Part shown: positions 1-8,392 of the stretch, piece by piece
How positions within the stretch are numbered: position 1 is the stretch's first letter
Layout: the number at the start of each line of letters is the position of its first letter
Origin: Candidatus Omnitrophota bacterium
GTDB lineage: Bacteria > Omnitrophota > Gorgyraeia > Zapsychrales > Aceulaceae
DNA: 36,230 nucleotides
NCBI GenBank assembly: GCA_028693815.1
Contig: JAQUUP010000020.1
Location: 1 to 36,230, forward strand
Direction of reading: 5' to 3'
Program-made: the position numbers and the translations under genes
Notes under the pieces: generated by a model
Database searches by the model: none
Seen by the model: the letters and a program-made list of their open reading frames with translations, nothing else
Told to the model about the DNA's origin: nothing

Positions 1-2
1 TT

Positions 3-3000
3 GAAGATGCGAAGAAATATTTGATTGAAAGATTTAAAATTGAAGATGAAAGTAATTTTAAAATTGCAAGAAAGAGAAAAGGAGTAGGTGAAGAAGTTCT
101 AGCAGTCTCGCTAAAAGAAAAAAATTCAATTTTTGCTGCCATTGCTCCTGGAGCTACGTGGCAAGGAAATAGGAATTTTAGTAAAGAGGAATGGATGGAG
201 ATAACATTCCGTGTTTTGCCTAATGGTAGCGCAGGGTCTCCGATAGGAGAGTATGATTTAAGTGCAGCTGCAAAAGCTTGGAGACAAGCGACAGCTTTGG
301 CTCAAAAAAAAGACGGTGGCAAAAGTATTGTTCGCCAAATTGGTCGATTAAATGATCCTAAGAATAAAGGATTTTTTCAGGGGAAAAGAGAGCTTGACGG
401 GGCTGTTAAGCAATTTTTTGGCTCTACGGCAACGTATTCTTATTTTTCTGGGAACAATTTTCTTTCAGCGATTGAAAGCGGAACAAATAAAAAGCTTACT
501 TTTTACAACCGTGACACATTGAAGCCAATAAATTATGCAGAAGCAAAAAAGGCTAAGACTCTTCACGTTATTAAGGTTGGCGATCAAAGTATTGCGCTTG
601 TTGTATCGTCTTCAACGCTTAGAGTTGGTGATAAGATTAAAGGTGATTTTGCAGAGGCTTTTGAAAGAATTTATAATGTTTTTGATAGACGTTTGCCTAG
701 AAAAATAATTGTAGATTACGGAGAAGGGGAGGACTATTCTTTCGACCTAGGCAACAAAGTTTTTAAATTAGAGGATGCTTTGGACTTGGTTGAGGGCCAA
801 GAAGATATTACCTTGTTTGAAATGCAGTTTGAGGGCGTAATACAAGCAAAAATTAAATCAATAAATTTTGATAATACAGAATGGGAAGTTGTTTCTGTTC
901 GAACCGGACGGTCATCGTCAGTGCTTGATCAAAACTTAGCAAAAATTAGATTTAAAATTAAAACGAATCTTAACAATCAATTTGCAATTCAAGATTCGAT
1001 TATTCGTCAGGTGGAAGAAATTCTTGGCAAGCCTTTAGGAAAAATAATTTTTACTTCGCTTGATAAGAAGGGATTAGAGCAAAGGTTTTTTTATCAGCCA
1101 TCGGAAACATTAGAAGAAATCGAATTTCGGTATTCTTGGGGAACGTTTCGGGTAATAAAGCCAGAATCTTCTTATTCATCATGGTACGTTAAGAAAGGAG
1201 CAAAGCCTTTTGCTTTTCCTGAAAAGTCCACTGTACCAGCTAAGATTATAATCCCAAGTTTTGCTGATGATGTTCCAGCCAAGACAGTTTATGAGGCTGC
1301 AAAAAAAGTAGTCGAAGAAGGAGGATTAATCATTCAAGAGACTAAAATTGGTTCGCTGGAAGGTTATCCTAGTAGTTTAGGCGATGAGAAATTTCCTGAT
1401 AATGTCCGTGAGTTTTCTTTTGTGGTTAAGGAAAAAGGAACGATCATTTTTTTGAAAAAAGATGGATTTTGGAATCGTACAATTCTTGGCGTTAAAGGAT
1501 TTGATGAACAAGTTGAATTTGCGCAACCAACAGCTTTTGAAGCGACACAGCAATTAAGAAAGCAGATTATTGGCTTGATAGATCAAGGAGATGTTGATTT
1601 TAAAGATACTGAAGAAACAGGTCTTGAGGAAAAAATAGAAAATGCTGGCTACGAATTTAAAGTTATAAAGGATGCAAAAGGTTTAAAAGAAATGTTTACT
1701 CCGGTGAGCGGTCAATATATAGAGATTTTTGATCGAGAAGATGGTGAAGATATCTATAAGCCTGAAAATGTTATTAAAATTTTACAAAGTGAATTGGAAA
1801 AGAGCGAAATCATCGATGTTTACGCTCATGTCGTTACTGCTGGTGAGGCAAAAGTCATTGTCTTTTATGCTCCCGAGCAGGCTTCTTCTGATATTAAGAA
1901 AAAGAAGCTGGCTATTGATTTGCCAGCTGCAAAGCAACATCTTGATCAACTTATTGAGCTATCAGCAAAAGAAGAAATTGATTTGTTTGAGGTTGCTAAA
2001 CTGTTGCGCGATGATCCCATTATTTTAAAATTTGCCCCAAGAGAATGGCTTCAAATGCTTAAAAAAGAAGATATTGTTTCTGAGGATGGCCAAGACATTC
2101 TTTCGTCACAAGTTTTATTTAACATCATTACTTCTATTATTGATGCGATGTCATCAAAAAAACGTATTGATAATCAAGGTAATCCTGTTTTGAATCATGT
2201 AGAGCCGATTTCGTTTGTGCACGAGAATAAAGTACCGATAACTAGGCATGCAAGAACTCTCGCGAAAGAGCTTTATAAAGAACATAAAGAATCACCTGTG
2301 GGGCGAGATTATCTTGTTTTTTCATACAATCAAGCCGAGCGCGTTTTAGAGGATGATCCTGGAGTGAATCGTATTGCAATTAACGTCCAGGCAGCTAAAG
2401 GGTATGCCCAGGCGAATCTTGAAGGCAGGAATTTTGAAACTGATCCAAATAATCCCTTAAAGTTTTTTTATAAGCTGGCGGGGGGTATAGGTCAGGATTA
2501 TGATCCGGATCAGGATATGTTTAAACTTATTGATGATTACAATAAAAAGACTGGGGCCATTGTACAAGCATTGTGCTATGTAAGCAATGGATGGGGGTAT
2601 CGAAATACGGATGGCAGTTTTGAAAAGGTTAGCATCAAAGATGATATTATTCCCATGATCAAAGAGATCCATGAGAAAAAAGGTGTTAAGTTTTTTGCTT
2701 TAAGCGACACAACAGGAGAGGCGAATTCAAAGCAAACCTTTGAAGCTTTCGCTGAACTTTTTGATTATTTTAAAAAAGAAATAGAATCAGGAGAGATTGT
2801 TTTTACATATCATGGCCACACAGATTCTATTCAGGGGATTTTAAATGTTTTTGCCGCGATTAAAGCCGGTGTAAGAGAGATTGATGTAGGTCTTTTAAAT
2901 CTGGGCGGATCACCCACTGCATCTGCATCAAAAGGAAACGTTTGCGCTGAAGACTTAATCTTTATCCTTGAAGCTCTTGATGTTGATTCTGGGGTTGATT

Positions 3001-6000
3001 TAGATTCCTTAATCGAGGGCGCTCGCAGTGAAATTATTAAAACTATTAATGAAAAATATTTTCAAGATCGCATAAGCATTGTCGGTGATCTTTCTAGAGA
3101 AGCGCGCAAAAATCTAGACTCACATTTTATTGCGGGGCTAACTGCGAAAAAAATTTTAGAAAACGCCAGCAAGCTTAAGATTTCAGGATATTCTACATAC
3201 GTTGGGGTGCATGACCAAGTTGTTAGAAGCGTAGGGCCTGCAGATAAAATTGTGATTAAAGATAGATATGGGCATATAATTCCTTATCAAGATTTTAGTG
3301 AAGATGATTCTGATGAGGCCTTTGAAATTGTATTTCGATACAAGTGTGGTGCCGCGTTTAGCTTTCGGCGACCACCCTCCTTATCAAAGAATTGGGTGTA
3401 TGAAAAAGAAACGGCGAGTTCGACACTTACAAAGTTTAAGCCATACGAGCAAGGATTAACAGGGGAGTTCTTAAGCTATGTTAACGAAAATATTCTCACA
3501 GAAAGTAATTGGAGAGAAACTGAGGATTCAGGTGAGTATTATTCTGAGATGGAGACGCCTGCTGGAAGCCGAATCATGTTTGCAAGAGAGCTCCATAAAA
3601 GAGTCCCCTGGAAAGTGACCTATCTTGATTTAAAAGAACAAGATATTGGGGAGCTTAAAAATGTTCCGTTGTTGTTCCCGGATATCGATACTGCCGAAGA
3701 TCTTTTAGAGTTGATTAAGAAAGTAAAAATTAACACAAATGTTATTGGAGATTTTATTGAAGAGATAGAGTTTGAAGGCTCGCTTCAGAACAAGCCACTT
3801 AAAGATTTAGATTCTTTTAGAATTTTAGTTTTTGACAGGAGAATCAAAAAGAATCCATATGCAATCGAGCATCCGTACCTTATTAGCGCCCAAAAAGGTG
3901 AAGATGGATGGGATATCACGATTGAGAAAAGGTTTGGTGAAGAAAGAGAAAGAATTATTAAGACTCTTGTGGCCTTGATGAGCGGGGAGACTAATTTTGT
4001 TTCGAATGCGACCCTTGAACCTTATACAACAGAAGTTGTAATGAGCGATGGTTATGCGACAGTAAAAAGAGAACCTTTTTTTATGATGAGCAATACAGAT
4101 ACAGAAATTACAAGGAAAATTAAGGGTTCAGATGGAAAAGAAACTACAGTTTTTACGGCCCTAAAAGTTGTGCAAGATTCCTTCCCAAACATAAAAACTT
4201 TAGCGGAATTTTATAAATTTATAGAAGAAAAATTTGGGTATGGTGCTACAGAAGAAGGCTCAGGGTTAGGGTATAGTTTGGCTTTCTATGCAGCAAAAGA
4301 ATTATCTTCAAGCACCTTGACAATAAACAGGCAAAAAGTTATCGAAATTCTTGCTGAGCTTATTGAATCAGATGAAATCGATACTGAGATCCTAGAACGA
4401 TATAATCCAGAGCAACCGATGCGCAAACGTCAATTAAAAAAAAGAGCCACTTTAGAGCTAGGGATAGAGCAAAAGGCAGAAGAAATTATTAGAAAAAATT
4501 TGCAAAGCGAATTATTTCTTCGTGAGGTTTATTTATTTGCACAAGATGAATTTAAAGGCGGATATCAAGAGGCTTTAGAAAAGGCGAAAAGTTTAATCGG
4601 CCTCAAAGGCGATAAGTACGATTTTATAGATTATTTTAAAAGACAAAGCAACGCTCGAGGTTTTCATTGGATTGATTCAGCAAGTTACAGATCTGTGGAT
4701 TCGTTAGTTGATTTAACAACCGAGAATGGAAGCGAGATTATTTTTAAGCAACCAGATGGGGATGGTAGTAAATGGGAGTTCGAAAGCTTTAATGTTGATG
4801 AAAAAGATATGCGTTTGTTAGAAAAGTTTCCGTTTTGGTTATCTGATATTTTGCTTGTCGATATTAACAGTGCTGATGATTTTCTAGAAATTCTTAAAAA
4901 AGTTTATCTTGATGGACAGAGTTTAGGTATGGAAACATCTGATGGCAAATTTATTGTTCAGATAAACAAAAAGGGAAATAACGATTTTCGTATTTTACTT
5001 AAACCAAGGAATCGATCTCTAGATACGATTTCAGGTGATTATGAAATTTTGTTTAGCAGAGACGATAACAATGGCTGGAATATTAAAGTTTTAAGTCCAG
5101 AGGTTCCTGCTTTTGAGGCAAAGAAATTTATTATGGAGTTAAACGATCCTTATTTTTATGTTCCAAGAGGACAATTTTATCTTTCTCAGCTGTTGGGTAA
5201 GAGATTTTTTCTTGCGGAAGATATGCTTAGTAGTCTTCAGAGACTTGCTGGCGATATTTGGCAACAATATGCTGTTAAGGTAGATTCTTCAGAATCTTTA
5301 TCTCTAGAATTAGATCCAAAAGAAAAAATAGTTGAATTCGAAATTTCGGGAAGAAAACAAGAAACTGAACATGTGGTTTATCGTTTAAGCGAAAAAGGTT
5401 TTTATCTTTTATTTGTTGAACTTCTTGAAAATAAAGAAAATCGTCATGTAGCAAGAGAATTGTTTTGGTCCATGGCTCATCAGGCGCATTCTGGCATTTC
5501 GGATCAAGAACTTGAGTCTATTGCAAGAAAAAAGCTTTTAGAATTAGAAGGTGAAGGATTACAGTTTAAATATGGTCAGTTGCTTAATTTAAAAGGTAAA
5601 CTTGTTGAGGTCCCATTTTTTCTTAAAAAAAGTTTTTTCGATATTTTTACAGACAGATCAAGTTTTTTGTATATGATTACTAGATTAAATGGATGGGTTT
5701 CGAATATTGAGGGAGAAGATTCTGAAGATATTGTAAATATAAAAATTGGAGACGTCGGTCCACATTTTGATCTTCCTTTTACGGCTTTTCTGATTATGAT
5801 CGCGGAGATTTCTGATGATCCTCAAGGATTAAAATGGGTTAATCGTTTTTTAACAGAAGCTTTGAAAAAAGTCGATAATAACGACTTTAAGTTTATCCGC
5901 AATGACGATATCAAGGCGTCTTCCGCTACTCCCACAGGCGGTATTGATCTGACCGAGATTTATGAGGATTTAAACATTAAGATTGATCAAAGCGGGTCAC

Positions 6001-6203
6001 CTCTTGCTATTGAATTTCAGAATCTTAATCAGATTCATATTGAAGGATTGATGCCGGTCATTATTAATATTGTGCCTATATTAAATCTTCCAGTGCTTTT
6101 GGGTTTTGATCGTAATTTAGAAAAACCAACCAAAAGTTTGGCACATGCAGATTTTGAACCTATGGATCGCAGCCGGCCTTTCGATTATGCTTTAAAACAA
6201 TAA
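3..6203 (+). CDS. Giant protein with embedded HMG-CoA-lyase-like domain (5' partial)
   Basis: The frame is open to the window edge, so the true start lies upstream; at least 2,066 codons are visible. Numbering from the TTG at 21, residues about 665-1060 resemble an HMGL-like TIM barrel of the HMG-CoA lyase / pyruvate carboxyltransferase family: PREWLQ (674 on, family PRDGLQ), VEPISFV (727 on, family VEATSFV), DTTG (896), HGH (931-933, metal-binding H-x-H), LGGSP (961-965, family LGGCP) and GNVCAED (972-978). The catalytic Cys of HMG-CoA lyase is Ser here and the first metal-ligand Asp is Glu, so the reaction is unknown. The flanks, about 660 and 1,000 residues, match nothing I recognise, but contain recurring modules of a Gly-containing strand pair, a Trp strand, and an acidic (D/E)-D-hydrophobic helix. 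The end of the gene is sharp, with a terminator 24 bases later. Localisation cannot be judged without the N terminus. Confidence 0.85.
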   Translation, partial: EDAKKYLIERFKIEDESNFKIARKRKGVGEEVLAVSLKEKNSIFAAIAPGATWQGNRNFSKEEWMEITFRVLPNGSAGSPIGEYDLSAAAKAWRQATALAQKKDGGKSIVRQIGRLNDPKNKGFFQGKRELDGAVKQFFGSTATYSYFSGNNFLSAIESGTNKKLTFYNRDTLKPINYAEAKKAKTLHVIKVGDQSIALVVSSSTLRVGDKIKGDFAEAFERIYNVFDRRLPRKIIVDYGEGEDYSFDLGNKVFKLEDALDLVEGQEDITLFEMQFEGVIQAKIKSINFDNTEWEVVSVRTGRSSSVLDQNLAKIRFKIKTNLNNQFAIQDSIIRQVEEILGKPLGKIIFTSLDKKGLEQRFFYQPSETLEEIEFRYSWGTFRVIKPESSYSSWYVKKGAKPFAFPEKSTVPAKIIIPSFADDVPAKTVYEAAKKVVEEGGLIIQETKIGSLEGYPSSLGDEKFPDNVREFSFVVKEKGTIIFLKKDGFWNRTILGVKGFDEQVEFAQPTAFEATQQLRKQIIGLIDQGDVDFKDTEETGLEEKIENAGYEFKVIKDAKGLKEMFTPVSGQYIEIFDREDGEDIYKPENVIKILQSELEKSEIIDVYAHVVTAGEAKVIVFYAPEQASSDIKKKKLAIDLPAAKQHLDQLIELSAKEEIDLFEVAKLLRDDPIILKFAPREWLQMLKKEDIVSEDGQDILSSQVLFNIITSIIDAMSSKKRIDNQGNPVLNHVEPISFVHENKVPITRHARTLAKELYKEHKESPVGRDYLVFSYNQAERVLEDDPGVNRIAINVQAAKGYAQANLEGRNFETDPNNPLKFFYKLAGGIGQDYDPDQDMFKLIDDYNKKTGAIVQALCYVSNGWGYRNTDGSFEKVSIKDDIIPMIKEIHEKKGVKFFALSDTTGEANSKQTFEAFAELFDYFKKEIESGEIVFTYHGHTDSIQGILNVFAAIKAGVREIDVGLLNLGGSPTASASKGNVCAEDLIFILEALDVDSGVDLDSLIEGARSEIIKTINEKYFQDRISIVGDLSREARKNLDSHFIAGLTAKKILENASKLKISGYSTYVGVHDQVVRSVGPADKIVIKDRYGHIIPYQDFSEDDSDEAFEIVFRYKCGAAFSFRRPPSLSKNWVYEKETASSTLTKFKPYEQGLTGEFLSYVNENILTESNWRETEDSGEYYSEMETPAGSRIMFARELHKRVPWKVTYLDLKEQDIGELKNVPLLFPDIDTAEDLLELIKKVKINTNVIGDFIEEIEFEGSLQNKPLKDLDSFRILVFDRRIKKNPYAIEHPYLISAQKGEDGWDITIEKRFGEERERIIKTLVALMSGETNFVSNATLEPYTTEVVMSDGYATVKREPFFMMSNTDTEITRKIKGSDGKETTVFTALKVVQDSFPNIKTLAEFYKFIEEKFGYGATEEGSGLGYSLAFYAAKELSSSTLTINRQKVIEILAELIESDEIDTEILERYNPEQPMRKRQLKKRATLELGIEQKAEEIIRKNLQSELFLREVYLFAQDEFKGGYQEALEKAKSLIGLKGDKYDFIDYFKRQSNARGFHWIDSASYRSVDSLVDLTTENGSEIIFKQPDGDGSKWEFESFNVDEKDMRLLEKFPFWLSDILLVDINSADDFLEILKKVYLDGQSLGMETSDGKFIVQINKKGNNDFRILLKPRNRSLDTISGDYEILFSRDDNNGWNIKVLSPEVPAFEAKKFIMELNDPYFYVPRGQFYLSQLLGKRFFLAEDMLSSLQRLAGDIWQQYAVKVDSSESLSLELDPKEKIVEFEISGRKQETEHVVYRLSEKGFYLLFVELLENKENRHVARELFWSMAHQAHSGISDQELESIARKKLLELEGEGLQFKYGQLLNLKGKLVEVPFFLKKSFFDIFTDRSSFLYMITRLNGWVSNIEGEDSEDIVNIKIGDVGPHFDLPFTAFLIMIAEISDDPQGLKWVNRFLTEALKKVDNNDFKFIRNDDIKASSATPTGGIDLTEIYEDLNIKIDQSGSPLAIEFQNLNQIHIEGLMPVIINIVPILNLPVLLGFDRNLEKPTKSLAHADFEPMDRSRPFDYALKQ

Positions 6204-6226
6204 TATAATAACATTATATATATTAT

Positions 6227-6262
6227 AAAAAGCCCCTTTGTCAATTGACACAGGGGCTTTTT
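6227..6262 (+). terminator. Intrinsic terminator after the giant gene
   Basis: A perfect-looking stem (AAAGCCCCT-n-TGTCAATTGACA-n-AGGGGCTTTTT, one T/C mismatch) ends in a run of five T. It begins 24 bases after the stop codon of the giant gene and should end its transcript. Confidence 0.85.
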
Positions 6263-6292
6263 AGTGGTATTGATAAAAGAGTAGAGATGAAG

Positions 6293-6480
6293 TCCCGACA
6301 CCCTTCGGGTGAGGGATCACGTTCGAAAACTTAAATGTTTAATATCCTAACGCGTCACGCGCGTGGGATAACGTTCGAAAACCTAAATGTTTAATATCCC
6401 GACACCCTTCGGGTGCGGGATAAATTCGCGCCTATGATTTATGTCGCTTACGCTCAATAAATCATGCGCTCATTTAAGGA
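6293..6480 (+). repeat. Stacked palindromic repeat element, copy 1
   Basis: The block holds three short GC-rich hairpins (6293-6316, about 6344-6369, 6397-6420). The first and third share the core CCCGACACCCTTCGGGTG, and two 29-base direct repeats (6319-6347, 6371-6399, one mismatch) lie between them. It continues as the box GGATAAATTCGCGC (6418-6431), then a 9-bp stem hairpin (ATGATTTAT / ATAAATCAT, 6433-6464), then CTCATTTAAGGA (6469-6480). The last box contains the Shine-Dalgarno sequence of the following PilZ gene. The same order of box, variable hairpin and box recurs at 13671-13764, and inverted at 10258-10333. Confidence 0.75.
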
Positions 6481-6485
6481 GGCAT

Positions 6486-6857
6486 ATGGACGAAAGAAGA
6501 TCGTATCAACGTTTTTCAATGATTTTACCTGTAGAATATAAGCTTGCGGCTTTTCAAGATCAGCCTACAATGACGTCAAGTTTGGATATTAGTGGCAACG
6601 GAATGCGTTTTTGTATCAAGGATAAAGCAAGCATTGGAGAAGAGGTTCATCTTTATGTTCAGATTCCTGATTCAGAAAAAGTACTTTTGGCGGCAAAAGT
6701 TGTTTGGGTTAAATTTCTTGAAGATGATCAAGAGTATGAAATAGGCGTTAAGCTTGCGGATACAAAATCAGAAGACGGAAAAAAGTTTATGGATTTTTAT
6801 TCGCAACAGATGCTTATTTTTCTAGAAGAAAATAAAGATCAAAATAAAATAGAGTAA
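6486..6857 (+). CDS. PilZ-domain protein (c-di-GMP receptor-like)
   Basis: This is a 123-residue single-domain PilZ protein. Both c-di-GMP-binding motifs are present: RxxxR at residues 5-9 (RSYQR) and D-x-S-x-x-G (DISGNG) about 35 residues later, which predicts real ligand binding rather than a degenerate fold. I place the start at ATG 6486 because AAGGAGG sits at 6476-6482; the in-frame ATG at 6441 lies inside the repeat hairpin and would add 15 residues of repeat-derived sequence. No output domain is attached, so it probably acts by binding a partner. A second PilZ protein lies at 11491. Thirty-two bases separate it from the next gene. Confidence 0.9.
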   Translation: MDERRSYQRFSMILPVEYKLAAFQDQPTMTSSLDISGNGMRFCIKDKASIGEEVHLYVQIPDSEKVLLAAKVVWVKFLEDDQEYEIGVKLADTKSEDGKKFMDFYSQQMLIFLEENKDQNKIE

Positions 6858-6889
6858 TTTGTGAGTTGTTTAACACCTAAAGGATTTCT

Positions 6890-8368
6890 GTGAAGGTTTT
6901 ATGGTTTCGTTATTGCTTGATTGCAATTATTATTCTTATGTGTGTCAACGCCAATAGTCAGGATTTTGTTAAGACTCCTAATGTGAGCGGGCAATTTTAT
7001 CCTTCCGATAAAGATCAACTTGTTTCTGAAGTTGATCAGTTCCTTTCAAAGGCAAAGCCTAGCCCTGTCGATGGAAAAATACAAGTTATTATTTCTCCGC
7101 ATGCGGGGTACCTTTATTCTGGAGAGGTGGCTGCTTACGGATACAAGGCAGCGAAAGAGCAGCAATATTCTACGATTGTTGTTTTAGCTCCAACACATCG
7201 CTTTGAACTTTCAGGATCATCTATTTGGGCCAAGGGGGCATTTCAAACACCGCTGGGATCAGTTGAGGTTGATGAAGATTTTGCCAGCCAGCTTATTTCA
7301 GGAAATACTAATGTTCAATTTACTTCAGAGGTGTTTGCGCAAGAGCATTCGCTGGAGGTTCAGATCCCATTTTTGCAGAGAACATTTAAAGATTTTAAAA
7401 TTGTTCCCGTGATTATCGGACAACTCAATCTTGCTCAATGTCAAGATCTCGCATTATCTTTGGATAAGATCATCGGCGCTCGGGAAGATGTTTTGATTGT
7501 TGTCAGCAGTGATATGTCTCATTTTCATGACAGGAAAACAGCGAAAGCCATGGATGACAAGACGATTGCCATTGTTAAAGAGTTAGATGCGGAAGAATTG
7601 TTTGAACGATGCTCGCAGGGCCTTTCTGAGTTGTGTGGTATTTTTCCTGCTACCGTTGCAATGTTGTATGCTGATAAAAGAGATCTTGATGTCTCTGTTT
7701 TAAAATATGCTGATTCGGCGGATATTACAGGAGACAAGAATTCTGTTGTTGGGTATTTCTCGGCTGTATTTTATAAGCAAAATAAAATGAAAGCAAAGGA
7801 TGATAAAACAATTCCGTTGAGTGATGCACAAAAAAAACGTTTAATCGAAATTGCAAAAAAAACTATAAATCAATATGTTGAAACAGGAAAAGTTTTGGAT
7901 GTTAGCGAGACTGATCAACGGCTTTTGAAGGAAGAGGGCGCTTTTGTGACGATTCATAAAGATGGGAATTTGCGGGGTTGCATTGGTAATATTTTTGGCC
8001 AGGGACCGCTTTATAAAACTGTTCGAAATATGGCGATTGCAGCATGTTCGCAAGATCCCCGTTTTCCTCCTGTAAGCAAAAAAGAGCTTAAAGATTTAGA
8101 AATCGAGATTTCTGTTTTATCAAAGCCGTGGCGGATTAGCAATCTAGACGAAATTGAGCTTGGCATTCATGGCGTGATTGTTAGCAAAGGCTCATCTCAT
8201 AAGGGTTTATTTTTGCCGCAAGTTGCAACCGATCAAGGTTGGGATCGTGAACAATTTTTATCTTACCTGTGCGCGCATAAGGCTGGATTGCCTGCGGATG
8301 CATGGAAAGATCCTTCCGTTGTTTTAGAGGTTTTTACTGCCCAAGTTTTTTCAGAAAAAGATTTTTAA
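6890..8368 (+). CDS. Exported MEMO-AMMECR1 fusion (AmmeMemoRadiSam system B+A)
   Basis: A 492-residue protein starting at GTG 6890 with AAAGGA just upstream. Residues 1-24 look like a signal peptide (short basic N-region, hydrophobic core from about 8 to 19, then VNANS). Residues about 27-297 are a MEMO domain: PHAGY (His71), PTHR (His103), EHSLEVQIPFL, SSDMSHF and LCG (Cys249). The two His and the Cys match the metal-site triad described for human MEMO1. Residues about 310-492 are an AMMECR1 domain with the hallmark LRGCIG (361-366), DPRFPPV and HGVIV. B and A proteins are usually cytosolic and encoded beside a radical-SAM enzyme; none is seen here. The biochemical role of the system is not established. 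Confidence 0.93.
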   Translation: MKVLWFRYCLIAIIILMCVNANSQDFVKTPNVSGQFYPSDKDQLVSEVDQFLSKAKPSPVDGKIQVIISPHAGYLYSGEVAAYGYKAAKEQQYSTIVVLAPTHRFELSGSSIWAKGAFQTPLGSVEVDEDFASQLISGNTNVQFTSEVFAQEHSLEVQIPFLQRTFKDFKIVPVIIGQLNLAQCQDLALSLDKIIGAREDVLIVVSSDMSHFHDRKTAKAMDDKTIAIVKELDAEELFERCSQGLSELCGIFPATVAMLYADKRDLDVSVLKYADSADITGDKNSVVGYFSAVFYKQNKMKAKDDKTIPLSDAQKKRLIEIAKKTINQYVETGKVLDVSETDQRLLKEEGAFVTIHKDGNLRGCIGNIFGQGPLYKTVRNMAIAACSQDPRFPPVSKKELKDLEIEISVLSKPWRISNLDEIELGIHGVIVSKGSSHKGLFLPQVATDQGWDREQFLSYLCAHKAGLPADAWKDPSVVLEVFTAQVFSEKDF

Positions 8369-8392
8369 ATTTTAAAAAGGATTATAAAGAAA

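Noticed and set aside
6319-6399. CRISPR-like spacing of a 29-base repeat
   Set aside because: There are only two copies, the intervening 23 bases form a hairpin and no cas genes are nearby; it fits a palindromic repeat element better.
6441-6485. Upstream in-frame start for the PilZ gene
   Set aside because: It lies within the repeat hairpin, has no ribosome binding site, and adds residues unlike PilZ proteins; AAGGAGG favours 6486.
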